A DNA stretch of 64,000 bases. Origin: Streptomyces cyaneochromogenes. Lineage in GTDB: Bacteria > Actinomycetota > Actinomycetes > Streptomycetales > Streptomycetaceae. Below, piece by piece: positions 18,390 to 29,000 of the stretch. Every line of letters begins with the position of its first letter. Within the stretch, counting starts at the first letter, position 1. The translations under genes were made by a program, and so were the position numbers. The DNA is taken from positions 1,488,001 through 1,552,000 of the forward strand of contig NZ_CP034539.1 in the NCBI RefSeq assembly GCF_003963535.1, read 5' to 3'. A model generated the notes under the pieces. That model ran no database searches. It was given only the letters and a program-made list of their open reading frames with translations, and was not told the DNA's origin.

Positions 18390-19367
18390 TCAGGAGAACA
18401 GCTCCTCGACATCCGGCTTCGTCCCCCCGAAGATGCCGTCCTTCTCCCCCAGCGAGGCCAGCTTCTCCAGCGACGCCATGTCGACCCGGTCCGGCCAGCT
18501 GGGGAGCGTGAGGTCGTCGATGACGTCGTCGCCGATCTTGGTGTAGGCGGTGAGGATCCGGCGGGCCTCGTCGGGGTGTGCGGAGGCGTACCGCAGCGAT
18601 TCCGTCATCGCCTCGGTGAACCTCTTCACCAGCGAGGGGTTCTCCTGCGCGAGCTTCGTGGAGGTGAAGTACGTCGCCACGGTGAGCTTCGGGTCGGTCT
18701 CGGCGAACGGCGACGCGATGACGCGGGCGCCCTGCGCCTCGGCGACCGTCATCGCCGGCTCGCCCATCCACGCCGCGTCCACGCGCCCGCCGTCGAGGGC
18801 GGCCGGCATCTGGTCGAACGGTATCTCCACGAACTCGACCTCGGACGGGTCGCCGCCGTCCCTGCGCACCGACTCACGCACGACCGTGTCGCCGATGTTC
18901 CGCAGGGTGTTCACCGCCACCGTCCGCCCGGCGAGGTCCTTGGCCGACTTGACCGGGCTGTCCTTCCTGACCGCCACGCCGGTCACGTCGCCGCCCACCC
19001 TGCCGTTGGAGGCCGCCCCGTTCACCACGGACTTCACGGGAACGCCCTTGGTCCGGGCGATCATCAGCGAGGTCGTGTTGCTGAAGCCGAACTGGTACTG
19101 CCCGCTCACCACGCCGGGGATGATCGCCGCGCCGCCCTGGGCGGCGACCATCTCCAGGTCGAGACCCCGGCTGCTGAAGAACCCCTGCTTCTCCCCCAGA
19201 TAGAGCGGCGCCACGTCGACGATCGGGATGACACCGACCGTGACCCGTGTCGCCGCGGTGCCGTTCGCGGTCGATGCCGCACCGCTCCCGGCGTCCGACG
19301 ATCCGCACCCCGCGACGCCGGCGAGGGTCACCGCCGCGAGGGCAAGCCCGAGTGTGCGCCGTCGCAT
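18390..19367 (-). CDS. Orphan solute-binding lipoprotein, nitrate/sulfonate/taurine (NMT1/SsuA) type
   Basis: The 325-residue protein has a lipoprotein signal (LAAVTLAGVAGCGSS, Cys21). It then has the two-lobe fold of periplasmic-binding class II proteins for sulfonates, nitrate or thiamine precursors (VTVGVIPIVDVAPLYLGEKQ, TVAVNTLRNIGDTVVRES, RVDAAWMGEPAMTVAEAQGA). GGAGG lies before the ATG. The matching permease and ATPase genes are not next to it: DedA converges downstream and the GH43 gene diverges upstream. It therefore either uses a transporter encoded elsewhere or is a leftover. The ligand cannot be read from the sequence. Confidence 0.85.
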   Translation of the reverse strand: MRRRTLGLALAAVTLAGVAGCGSSDAGSGAASTANGTAATRVTVGVIPIVDVAPLYLGEKQGFFSSRGLDLEMVAAQGGAAIIPGVVSGQYQFGFSNTTSLMIARTKGVPVKSVVNGAASNGRVGGDVTGVAVRKDSPVKSAKDLAGRTVAVNTLRNIGDTVVRESVRRDGGDPSEVEFVEIPFDQMPAALDGGRVDAAWMGEPAMTVAEAQGARVIASPFAETDPKLTVATYFTSTKLAQENPSLVKRFTEAMTESLRYASAHPDEARRILTAYTKIGDDVIDDLTLPSWPDRVDMASLEKLASLGEKDGIFGGTKPDVEELFS

Positions 19368-19510
19368 GGGCTCCTCCAGAAGCACTTCGGGAACTCGGAC
19401 AAGACGTTGTGCAGATTGCTGACGCCAGAAACGTACTGGCACAGCTACGCGGTGTCAGTCCTCCGGACCGAAGTAACCGATTTTCAGGCCCGTTCGACCA
19501 GTCGGACATT

Positions 19511-19550
19511 GTTCGAAACCCCTTGACGCTGCGCCACACCCCGATTGACA
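19511..19550 (+). promoter_or_regulatory. Possible control region of the GH43 gene
   Basis: GTTCGAAAC (19511-19519) recalls the CGAA/TTCG motifs of the xylan region. TTGACG (19523) and TTGACA (19545-19550) are -35-like, but no convincing -10 follows either at 17 bp. Low certainty. Confidence 0.25.
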
Positions 19551-19632
19551 CTCTCGCAACACGACGTCACACAGCCGAAACGGCAGGGTGCCCATGGCCG
19601 AGGCCCCGCCATGCCTCAGCAGGGAACTCGAC

Positions 19633-22600
19633 ATGCCGTACACCGCACGCGTCCGTGTCCGCGCGAGACGCCTGGCGAGCCGACTCGCCGGACTGACCGC
19701 CGCGTCGCTGGTGCTGGGACTCGCCGCACCCGCCCTTCCCGCGCAGGCCGCCGACGCGACCGCGGCGGCGGAGATCACCGACGGTCTCGCCCTCTGGTAC
19801 AAGCTCGACGCCTCCTCCGGCAGCACCGCCACCGACGCCTCCGGCAACGGCCGGGACGGCGCGGTCAATGGCTCCGCCGACTGGTCGGGCACCGGTCAGG
19901 GGCTCGCCTTCAACGGCTCGGACACCTACGTCAAGGTGCCGAACGACGTCATGAAGGGCATGGACGCGATCACCGTCTCGCTGGACGTGCGGATCGACTC
20001 CGCGCAGTCCACGCCGTACTTCGTCTACGGCTTCGGCAACACCAGCGCCGGCAACGGGAACGGCTACCTCTTCACCACCGGCAACTCGTTGCGGACGTCC
20101 ATCGCGACCGGCAACTGGTCGACGGAGCAGACCACCAGGCCCGCCGACTCCCACAACCTGACCCGCTCGGTCTGGAAGCACCTCACCTACACCCAGACCG
20201 GCACGACGGGCGTGCTGTACGAGGACGGTGTGGAGGTCGGCCGCAACACCTCGGTCACCATCACCCCGGGCGCCATCGGCTCCGGCACCACCACCGCCAA
20301 CTACATAGGCAAGTCGGTCTACTCCGGCGACAAGCTGTTCAAGGGCCAGATCCGCGACTTCCGGGTCTACGACCGTGCCCTCGCCGGTTCCGAGGTCGAG
20401 CAACTCGCCCTCCCCGTCGCCACGCAGGGCGTCGCCGACGACAAGGCCGCGCTGAGCCTCGGTGACACCGACGCCGTCACGGCCGACCTCGACCTGCCGG
20501 GGACCGGCACGGCCGGCGGCTCCTCGATCAGCTGGGCCAGCGACGCCCCGTCCGTCGTCTCGGACACCGGCAAGGTCACGCGACCCGCCGCCGGCGAACC
20601 CGACGCCCACGCCACGCTCACGGCGACCCTGAAGAAGGGCGCGGTGACCGACACCAAGACCTTCGAGGTCACGGTGCTTCCCGACTTCAACGACCGGACC
20701 GCCACCGAACAGGCCGCCGAAGCCCTCACCGTCCGCAACCTCGACGACGTACGCGGCAACCTGACCCTCCCGGCGACCGGTTCCTACGGCACGAAGGTCA
20801 CCTGGTCCTCCGCGAACCCGGACGTCATCTCCTCCGACGGCCTGGTCCACCGCCCCGCACACGGCACGGGCGCCACCACCGTCGAACTGACCGCCACCGT
20901 CACCAAGGGCGAGGCGAGCACGACCCGCGCCTTCACCGCCAAGGTCCCCGAACTGCCGAAGCCCGAGGCCCTCAAGGGCTATATGTTCAGCTACTTCACC
21001 GGCGAGGGCACGGCCGACGGCGAACAGCTCTACGCCGCCCTCAGCAAGGGCGACGACCCGCTGAAGTGGCGGGAGTTGAACGACGGCAAGCCCGTTCTGA
21101 CCTCCACGCTCGGCGAGAAGGGCCTGCGCGACCCGTTCATCATCCGCTCCCCGGAGGGCGACAAGTTCTACCAGATCGCCACCGACCTCAGGATCTACGG
21201 CAACGGCGACTGGGACGCCTCCCAGCGCACCGGCAGCAAGTCCATCATGGTCTGGGAGTCCACCGACCTGGTCCACTGGACGAACCAGCGCCTGGTCAAG
21301 GTCTCCCCGGACAGCGCGGGCAACACCTGGGCGCCGGAGGCGTTCTACGACGCGCGGCGCGGTGAGTACGTCGTCTTCTGGGCGTCGAAGCTGTACGACA
21401 ACGAGGCGCACTCCGGCGACACGTACAACCGCATGATGTACGCGACGACCCGCGACTTCTACACCTTCAGCGAGCCCAAGGTCTGGATCGACCGCGGCTA
21501 CTCGGTGATCGACTCCACGGTGATCGAGCACGACGGGACGTACTTCCGCCTCTCCAAGGACGAGCGGAACAACACCTCCTCCACACCCAACAGCAAGTTC
21601 ATCTTCGAGGAGAAGAGCGACTCCCTCCTCGACCTGTCCTGGGACGCCGTCGCCGAGGGCATCGGCAAGGGCGCGATGAACGCGGCCGAGGGGCCGCTGG
21701 TGTTCAAGTCGAACACCGAGGACAAGTGGTACGCGTTCCTCGACGAGTTCGGCGGCCGCGGCTACATCCCCTTCGAGACGACCGACCTCGCCTCCGGCAC
21801 CTGGACCCCGTCCACCGGCTACGACCTCCCGGCCAAGCCCCGCCACGGCACCGTGCTCCCGGTGACGCAGGCCGAGTACGACCGCCTGCTGCGCGCCTAC
21901 CAGCCGGACCAGCTGGTGGAGGGCGTCGAGGACGTCTCCGTGAAGACCGGCATCGGCCAGGCACCCGTCCTGCCGGCCACCGTGATCGCCACCTACGCCG
22001 ACGGCGTCAAGCGGCCCGTCCCGGTGACCTGGGAGGACGTCCCGGAGTCGAAGTACGCGCAGGCCGGCACCTTCACGGTGACGGGCAGCCTGCCCGACGG
22101 CGCCGCGCTCCCGGTCCGCGCCGAGGTCACCGTCTCGGCGCAGGGCCCCGACGTCCCCGTCGACCTGCTCGTGCGCTACGACTTCGACGTCACGGGCGGC
22201 AACATCGCCCGTGACTCCAGCGGTCACGGCTACCACGGCACCTACGTCCGGACGCCCGACTTCGGAACCGGCGTCGAGGGCGGCTCGTTCAAGATGTCCG
22301 GCGGTTCGAGCTCCTCGGCCACCTCGCCGTACGTCCGTATCCCGAACGGCGTGCTGAAGAACGCCGACAGCGTGACCGTCTCGACGTACGCCAAGTGGAA
22401 GGGCGGCGACAACTTCCAGTGGCTGTTCGGTCTCGGACCGGACAGCAACAAGTACCTCTTCGCCACCCCGTCCAACGGCGGCTCCAGCCTCTACTCGGCC
22501 ATCACCAAGGCGAGTTGGTCGGCCGAGTCGAAGCTGACGGCGGGCTCGCGGCTCACACCCGGCGAATGGCGGCACGTCACCGTCACCCTCGACGGCGCGA

Positions 22601-24624
22601 CCGGCGCGATGGTCCTCTACGTGGACGGCATCGAGGCGGCCCGCACGACGACCACCGTCAAGCCGTCCGAGCTGTACGACGCGAACAAGGACCACAGCGG
22701 CTACATCGGCCGGTCCCTGTACGGGGCCGACCCGTACTTCGGCGGCGAGGTCGACGACTTCCGCGTCTACGACCGGGCCCTGACGGCCGCCGAGGTCATG
22801 GAGCTCAGCGGCAACACCGCGGGCATCGCGAAGGCGACGCACCCGGCGCTGAAGGTCGACGCGCTCATCGACAACCCCGGCAGCAGGATCACGCTGCCGA
22901 TGAAGGAGGGCACCGATCTCACCGCCCTCGCCCCGGAGTTCACCCTCGCCCACGGCGCGGCGATCAGCCCGGCCTCCGGGAGTGTGCAGGACTTCAGCAA
23001 GCCCGTGTCGTACGAGGTGACCGGGTCCGACGGCGAGAAGCGCACCTGGACCGTCTCGGCGCTCGTCATGAAGAGCCCGGTGCTGCCGGGTCTCAACGCC
23101 GACCCGAACATCGTCCGCTTCGGCGACACCTTCTACATGTACCCGACGACCGACGGCTTCGAGGGCTGGAGCGGTACGCAGTTCAAGGCGTACTCCTCCA
23201 CCGACCTGGTGCACTGGAAGGACCACGGCGTCATCCTCGACCTGGGTCCGGACGTCTCCTGGGCGGACAGCAGGGCGTGGGCGCCGACGATCGCCGAGAA
23301 GGACGGGAAGTACTACTTCTACTTCTGTGCCGACGCCAACATCGGCGTCGCGGTGTCCGACTCGCCGACAGGGCCGTTCAAGGACGCGCTCGGCGAGCCA
23401 CTGCTCAAGGCGGGCCAGTTCAGCGGCCAGATGATCGACCCGGCGGTCTTCACCGACGACGACGGCCAGTCGTATCTCTACTGGGGCAACGGGCGCGCGT
23501 ACGTGGCGCCCCTGAACGCCGACATGACGTCCGTCGACACCTCGAAGGTCACGGACATCACCCCGAGCGGCTACAACGAGGGCACCTTCGTCATCAAGCG
23601 CAAGGGCACCTACTACTTCATGTGGTCGGAGAACGACACCCGGGACGAGAACTACCGCGTCGCCTACGCCACCGGCCCCTCGCCCACCGGCCCGTGGACC
23701 AAGCACGGCGTGATCCTGGTCAAGGACCTCTCGCTCGGCATCAAGGGGCCCGGCCACCACTCGGTGGTCCACGTCCCGAAGACCGACGAGTGGTACATCG
23801 CCTACCACCGGTTCGCGATCCCCGGCGGTGACGGCACCCACCGTGAAACCACCGTCGACAAGCTGGAGTTCGACGCCGACGGGCTGATCGAGAAGGTCGT
23901 GCCGACCCTGACGAGCATCGACCCGATCGTCAACCGCACCCCGGCGATCACCTCCGCGACGGGTCCGGCATCGCCCGTGCCGGCCGGCCACCGCGCCACC
24001 GTCACGGCCGAGTTCCGGGACGCCGACGTCGGCGACACCCACACCTGCCGCGTCGACTGGAAGGACGGCACCGAGCCGACGGCGGGCACGGTCGACGGCG
24101 CCACCTGCCGGGCCGAGCACACCTACACCAGGCCCGGCATCCGGCGCCCGGCCCTCACCATCACCGACAACGACGACGCCTCGGACCGCACGACACTCCC
24201 TGAGCTGATCGTCTACGACCGCGCCGCCGGACCCGCGCTCGGTACGGGCCTGTTCACCTCCCCGGCCGGCGCCCACCCGGCCAAGCCCGCCCTGACCGGC
24301 AAGGCCGCCTTCTCCTTCGCGGCCGCCTACGCCAAGGGAGCCACCGTCCCCACGGGCCGGGCGTCCCTCGACTTCGGGCCGGCCAGGCTGAAGTTCCGCT
24401 CCACCGGCTCCGACTGGCTCGTGGTCACCGACGCGAAGGCCGTGTACCAGGGCTCCGGCACGGTCAACGGCAGCGGCGGACACGCCTTCCGGATCACCGC
24501 GACCGACGCACCGGACACCTTCCGGATCAGGATCTGGAAGAAGTCCACCGGTGATGTCGTCTACGACAACCTCACCGGCGCGCAGACCACGGGCATCGTC
24601 GAGATCGGCGGCGTCCGGCGATAG
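19633..24624 (+). CDS. Secreted multidomain glycoside hydrolase with two GH43 catalytic domains
   Basis: This 1663-residue exported protein (signal to about residue 38, ending PALPAQAADA) reads as follows. LamG/concanavalin-like domain (about 45-250). Two Ig-like domains (about 265-450). GH43 propeller one (about 460-745; LRDPFII gives Asp500, AAEGPL gives Glu686). Bacterial Ig-like domain (about 755-835). Second LamG (about 840-1060). Ig-like domain (about 1070-1150). GH43 two (about 1152-1425; NADPNIV gives Asp1157, GYNEGTF gives Glu1316). PKD-like region (about 1440-1525). Beta-rich tail. GH43 enzymes act on arabinan, arabinoxylan or xylosides, so it fits the xylan block 8 kb away. The ATG has AGGGA 7 nt upstream; a GTG at 19588 lacks a good SD. 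The two catalytic halves are quite different, so they may act on different linkages. Confidence 0.88.
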   Translation: MPYTARVRVRARRLASRLAGLTAASLVLGLAAPALPAQAADATAAAEITDGLALWYKLDASSGSTATDASGNGRDGAVNGSADWSGTGQGLAFNGSDTYVKVPNDVMKGMDAITVSLDVRIDSAQSTPYFVYGFGNTSAGNGNGYLFTTGNSLRTSIATGNWSTEQTTRPADSHNLTRSVWKHLTYTQTGTTGVLYEDGVEVGRNTSVTITPGAIGSGTTTANYIGKSVYSGDKLFKGQIRDFRVYDRALAGSEVEQLALPVATQGVADDKAALSLGDTDAVTADLDLPGTGTAGGSSISWASDAPSVVSDTGKVTRPAAGEPDAHATLTATLKKGAVTDTKTFEVTVLPDFNDRTATEQAAEALTVRNLDDVRGNLTLPATGSYGTKVTWSSANPDVISSDGLVHRPAHGTGATTVELTATVTKGEASTTRAFTAKVPELPKPEALKGYMFSYFTGEGTADGEQLYAALSKGDDPLKWRELNDGKPVLTSTLGEKGLRDPFIIRSPEGDKFYQIATDLRIYGNGDWDASQRTGSKSIMVWESTDLVHWTNQRLVKVSPDSAGNTWAPEAFYDARRGEYVVFWASKLYDNEAHSGDTYNRMMYATTRDFYTFSEPKVWIDRGYSVIDSTVIEHDGTYFRLSKDERNNTSSTPNSKFIFEEKSDSLLDLSWDAVAEGIGKGAMNAAEGPLVFKSNTEDKWYAFLDEFGGRGYIPFETTDLASGTWTPSTGYDLPAKPRHGTVLPVTQAEYDRLLRAYQPDQLVEGVEDVSVKTGIGQAPVLPATVIATYADGVKRPVPVTWEDVPESKYAQAGTFTVTGSLPDGAALPVRAEVTVSAQGPDVPVDLLVRYDFDVTGGNIARDSSGHGYHGTYVRTPDFGTGVEGGSFKMSGGSSSSATSPYVRIPNGVLKNADSVTVSTYAKWKGGDNFQWLFGLGPDSNKYLFATPSNGGSSLYSAITKASWSAESKLTAGSRLTPGEWRHVTVTLDGATGAMVLYVDGIEAARTTTTVKPSELYDANKDHSGYIGRSLYGADPYFGGEVDDFRVYDRALTAAEVMELSGNTAGIAKATHPALKVDALIDNPGSRITLPMKEGTDLTALAPEFTLAHGAAISPASGSVQDFSKPVSYEVTGSDGEKRTWTVSALVMKSPVLPGLNADPNIVRFGDTFYMYPTTDGFEGWSGTQFKAYSSTDLVHWKDHGVILDLGPDVSWADSRAWAPTIAEKDGKYYFYFCADANIGVAVSDSPTGPFKDALGEPLLKAGQFSGQMIDPAVFTDDDGQSYLYWGNGRAYVAPLNADMTSVDTSKVTDITPSGYNEGTFVIKRKGTYYFMWSENDTRDENYRVAYATGPSPTGPWTKHGVILVKDLSLGIKGPGHHSVVHVPKTDEWYIAYHRFAIPGGDGTHRETTVDKLEFDADGLIEKVVPTLTSIDPIVNRTPAITSATGPASPVPAGHRATVTAEFRDADVGDTHTCRVDWKDGTEPTAGTVDGATCRAEHTYTRPGIRRPALTITDNDDASDRTTLPELIVYDRAAGPALGTGLFTSPAGAHPAKPALTGKAAFSFAAAYAKGATVPTGRASLDFGPARLKFRSTGSDWLVVTDAKAVYQGSGTVNGSGGHAFRITATDAPDTFRIRIWKKSTGDVVYDNLTGAQTTGIVEIGGVRR

Positions 24625-24643
24625 CGTCCGGCGACAACTCCCC

Positions 24644-24676
24644 GCGTGCCCTGGGCCGGACCGGTCCAGGGCACGC
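24644..24676 (+). terminator. Hairpin terminator after the GH43 gene
   Basis: GCGTGCCCTGG pairs perfectly with CCAGGGCACGC, and pairing continues inward with one G-U pair around CGGACCG. It lies 20 bp after the stop codon. Downstream of it, TGAAACCG occurs twice (near 24692 and 24703) ahead of the P450 gene. Confidence 0.85.
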
Positions 24677-24780
24677 GTGCGTCCCCGCCTCTGAAACCGC
24701 TGTGAAACCGCGCCAAAGCCGGCCGCCCGCAGGCTCTGAAGCACGCACTCCGACGCTTCACAGCCAGAAGGGCACACGGC

Positions 24781-26007
24781 ATGACGGCCACCCCCCTGCA
24801 CCTCACCCCCGAGCTCGTCGAGGACCCCGTCCGCGGCTACGCCGACCTGCGCTCCCGCCCCGACCTCGGCCACGCGGTCCTGCCGGGTCTGAACACCCCC
24901 GCCCGGCTCATCACCCGCTACGACGACGTCCGCGCCGCCCTCACCGAACCCCGCCTGATCCGGGACCGTACGGCCGTCCCCGGCGGCACCGACATGCCGG
25001 ACCCGCAGGCCGAGTTGCTGGCCCAGGGCTTCGAGGGATTCCCGGAGGAGTACCTCCCGTACCTCTCCGGGCATCTGGCCCTGTTCGACGGCGAAGAGCA
25101 CACCCGGCGCCGCAACCCGCTCACCCGCGCCTTCACCGCCCGCCGTGTGTCCGCGCTGCGGCCCTTCGTGGAGAAGACCGCACAGGAGCTGGTCGCCGGC
25201 CTCGCCGAGCGTGAACAGGCCGATCTGCTGGGCGAGTTCGCCTATCCGCTGAGCACCGCCGTGATCTGCGAGCTGGTCGGCGTCGACGCCGCCGACCAGG
25301 AGCGGGTCTGCGGGTGGATCCGGGACTTCGCGTACGGCGACGGCAGCCGGATCATCGAGGGGCTGGCCGGCATCGTGGAGTACACCAAGGACCTGGTGGC
25401 CCGGCGCCGTGCCGAACCCACCGACGACCTGGTGTCCGCCCTGCTGGCCGACGGCGGGATGAGCGACGACGAGATCGTCACCGTCTTCTTCCTGCTCATC
25501 AACACCGGCATCACTCCCCCCGCCCTGTTCCTCGCCCACGGGGTGCTCGCCCTGCTGGACCACCCCGAGCAGGGCGAGCTGCTGCGCGCCGAGCCGGAGC
25601 TGCCGGCCCGCGCGGTGCCCGAACTCCTGCGGTTCGTCACGCTGGTGCGCATCGGCGCCACCCTGTACGCCGCCGAGGACTTCGAGTTCGCCGGTACGCC
25701 GCTGAAGAAGGGCGAGGCCGTGACGGTCGCGCTGTTCGGCGCCAACCACGACCCGGAGGTGTACGAGGTGCCCGAACGGCTCGACGTCACCCGGGAGTTC
25801 GGGCGCGGCGACGGCCACCTCGCCTTCGGGCACGGTCCGCACTACTGCATCGGGGCGGCGCTGGGCCGCGTGGTGACGGGCGTGGTGCTGGAGGAGCTGT
25901 TCGTCCGGCGGCCGGCGCCCGTCCTGGCCGTGGACCGGGCCGACGTCGCCTTCGGGCACTGGCCCGGCGACGGCTTCCACCTGCTGAGCCTGCCGGTGCG
26001 GCTCTGA
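24781..26007 (+). CDS. Cytochrome P450 with unusual I-helix
   Basis: The 408-residue soluble P450 is full length. The haem loop is FGHGPHYCIGAALGR with Cys356 as ligand, the ExxR motif is PELLRF, and the C-helix has HTRRRNPLTRAFTARR. P450s activate oxygen to hydroxylate or couple small molecules using a ferredoxin partner; none is encoded nearby. The I-helix reads LLINTGITPPALFLAHG where AGHETT-type sequence is expected. By my alignment the acid position is Thr245 and the conserved Thr is Pro246. Loss of both points to a different oxygen-activation route or an atypical reaction. AGAAGGG lies before the ATG. It converges with the AfsR-like regulator. The substrate is unknown. Confidence 0.9.
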   Translation: MTATPLHLTPELVEDPVRGYADLRSRPDLGHAVLPGLNTPARLITRYDDVRAALTEPRLIRDRTAVPGGTDMPDPQAELLAQGFEGFPEEYLPYLSGHLALFDGEEHTRRRNPLTRAFTARRVSALRPFVEKTAQELVAGLAEREQADLLGEFAYPLSTAVICELVGVDAADQERVCGWIRDFAYGDGSRIIEGLAGIVEYTKDLVARRRAEPTDDLVSALLADGGMSDDEIVTVFFLLINTGITPPALFLAHGVLALLDHPEQGELLRAEPELPARAVPELLRFVTLVRIGATLYAAEDFEFAGTPLKKGEAVTVALFGANHDPEVYEVPERLDVTREFGRGDGHLAFGHGPHYCIGAALGRVVTGVVLEELFVRRPAPVLAVDRADVAFGHWPGDGFHLLSLPVRL

Positions 26008-26016
26008 GCCTGCGAT

Positions 26017-26046
26017 CCGGCAGGGCCCCGTCTGCGACCCTGCCGG
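26017..26046. terminator. Bidirectional terminator between P450 and AfsR-like genes
   Basis: CCGGCAGGG (26017-26025) and CCCTGCCGG (26038-26046) form a 9-bp stem with a 12-base loop that almost fills the 40-bp gap between the convergent stop codons. Confidence 0.75.
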
Positions 26047-26047
26047 G

Positions 26048-29000
26048 TCAGCCGGTCCGCTCCCGCAGCAGCCCGAGCGCGGCCGCGCGCAGACCGTCCG
26101 GTGTCAGGGCGGCGTACTCGGACACCGCGTCCGCGTAGGCCGCCCGGTCGGCGTGCTCGGCGCTCTCGCGGGCGCGGGCGGAGGACATCGTGGGCTGGAA
26201 GTTGGGCAGATAGCGCAAGCGCTCCGCCAGCGCGATCAGCCGTACTCCATGAACCACGGCGCCCTGCGCCAGGTCGGCGGTGCCGAGCGCGAGCAGCAGG
26301 GCGCCGTGGACGGGGAGGTCCGCCGTCGTGCGGTGCTCGGCCGGCGGCCGGGTGAGCAGGGTCGTCAGGCGCTCGGGGAGCGCGGCGGCGAGGGGCGCGA
26401 CGAGGTCGGTGCGGCCGTGCCGGGCGTGGGCGGTCACGGCGACGGCCTGCAGCTCCAGCCGCCAGCCCTCCAGGAGGTGTTCACCGGCGAAGACGGGGCT
26501 CGTGCCCCGCTTCAGCCGCTCGACGGCCCGGCGCCACAGGCCGAGTCCCGTCTCGATGTCGCCGCGGGCGAGCGCGATCTCGGCGCGGGCGCCCAGGTCG
26601 GGGGCGAAGGCGTCGGGTGCCGGGCCCTCGGGCTGGTTCCGCAGGGTGTGTTCCAGCCAGTGCTCGGCCCGGTCGAGGTCCCCGGTCTGCAGGTGGGCGA
26701 GCATCAGCCCCCAGCCCAGTCCGAGCGAGTCGGTCCGCTCGCCGTACCTCTCCAGTGCCGCCAGCGCGTCCTCCATGGGCCCGATCGCCTCCGCGCCGCG
26801 CTCCGTGCGCAGGCACAGCTCGCCGAGCCGCGACTGTGGCCAGAACCGCAGCATGGGTATGTCCCGGTCACCGAAGGCGTCGAGCGTCCGGCGGGCGGCG
26901 TCGAGCGCCCGCTCCGGGTCGTGCGCGCTCTCCCACACATGGCTCGCCGCACCGTTGGCGAAGCCCGCGAGCAGCGGTTCGTCGCTGTCGCACAGCGCTT
27001 GAAGCGTCTTGTGGTCGCCGGACGCGAGGATCTCCGGCAGCGCGCACAGCACCGTCGACAGGGCCCGGACCAGGGTGTCGGGCGGTGCGGACGGCAGTCG
27101 CCGCAGGGCCACGAGGGGGCGTACGGCGCCCGTGCCGAGGGCGAGGACGAGAGTGCAGGCCAGCATGGCGAGGACGGTCCGGGTCGGCTCCACGTACCCC
27201 GGGCCGGGCCGGTAGTGCGAGAGCGGGCGGGCGGTGTCCTCGGCGAGGGCCATCAGCCGGGTGTAGTTGGCCTCGGTGGCCCACAGGGAGCCCAGGACGG
27301 CGGCCACCGCGGCGACGGTGTCGGCGTCGTCGCGGGCGAGCGCGAGCCGCAGCGCGTGGACCAGGTTGTCCTGCTCGGTGCGGATCAGCCCCAAGGAGGT
27401 GATCGGGTCGGTACCGAAGGGCGCGTCGTGATGCGTCACCCCGAACTCCCGCGCCCAGCCCAGGAACCGGTCCGCGACCACGTCCTCCTCCCCCGCCCGC
27501 TCGCGGTGGGCGGCGGAGAACTCCCGGACGGTCTCCAGCATCCGGAACCGTGCGCCGTACGCCGTGTCGGTCACCTTGAGCAGGGACTGGTCGACGAGGT
27601 CCTCCAGCACGTCCAGGACGTCGTCGCCGCCGACGAGGTGCTCGGCGGCCGTCGCGGTGAACCCTCCGGGGAGGACCGACAGGGCGCGCAGGGCCTCCTG
27701 TCCCGCCGGTTCCAGGAGGTTCCAGCTCCAGTCGACGACGGCGTGCAGGGTGCGGTGCCGCTGCGGCGCGTCCCGCGGTCCGCCGCGCAGCAGGGCGAAG
27801 CGGTCCTCCAGCCGGCGGGAGATCTCGGCCACCGACATCACCCGTACCCGGGCGGCGGCGAGCTCGGTGGCGAGGGGCAGCCCGTCGAGGCGGCGGCACA
27901 GGTGGGCCACCGCGTCGGCGGGCAGCTCGGCGTCGGGGCGGGCGGCGCGGGCCCGCTGTTCGAACAGCTCGACGGTGGTGGCCGGGTCCAGCTCGGGCAG
28001 CGGGTGGACGGCCTCCGAGGACAGGCCGAGCGGGGCGCGGCTGGTGGTGAGGACGCTGATGTTCCGGGTCATCGACACCAGCGCCCGGACCAGGTCGGCG
28101 ACTCCGGAGACGACCTGCTCGCAGTTGTCCAGCACGAGCAGCGCCGGCCCGGGGCCGAGGGCGCCGACGATGCCGGCGAGCGCTTCGGCGGGCGGCCCGT
28201 ACCCGGCGGGCTGGGCGCGCGGGCCGTCACCGACGCCCAGCGCCGAGGCGACCTCGCCCGCGACGTCGGTGTCCCGGCCGACTCCGGCGAGCGGCACCAG
28301 CTGCACGACCCGGTGCTCGGCGTCGCGCGCCACGGCACTCGCGAGGCGTGTCTTGCCGAGACCGCCCGGTCCGACGATCGAGGTGACCCGCGAGCTGTGG
28401 ATCAGCCGGGTCACGGCCTCGACGTCGGCCTCCCGCCCGAGCAGCGGGTTCGGCTCGTGCGGCACCCCGCGCCGCACCACGGGCGCCTGACCGCGCAGCA
28501 GCTCCTGGTGCAGCTCCTGCAGGGCGGGGCCGGGATCGGTGCCGAGTTCGTCGCGCAGCCGGCGCCGGTAGCCGTCGTACGCCGCCAGCGCGGCGGCCGC
28601 ACCGGCGGTGGCCGCCTGACAGCGCATCAGCTCCAGCAGCGGCTCCTCGTCCAGGGGCTGGTCGGCCACCAGCTCGCCGAGCGGGCCCACCGCCTCCTCC
28701 CGCCGCCCGGAACGCGCCAGCGACAGGGCCCGCAGTCGCGTCAACGCCCTTTGCGCGACGGCGAGTTCGAGGCGCAATACCTCGAGGGGATCGTCGGGGG
28801 AGCCGTCCTGCGCAGGGCCGTCGTCCCAGAGCGCGAGCCCCGCCTCGGCCTCGGCGACCGCGCCGTGATGGTCTCCGGCCCGCGCCTTCTCCGTGCTCGC
28901 GGCGGCGTGCAGCTGGACGGCCCAGGCGTCCACCTGGTCCTCGCGCAGGGCGATGCGGTAACCGGTGGGTGTGCTCGCGATGACCTCGCCGCCCAGCAGC

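Noticed and set aside
19567..25980. A 2137-codon open frame on the minus strand
   Set aside because: It is the antisense shadow of the GH43 and P450 genes. The translation is rich in Arg, Gly, Val and His with no domain, as expected opposite high-GC coding DNA.
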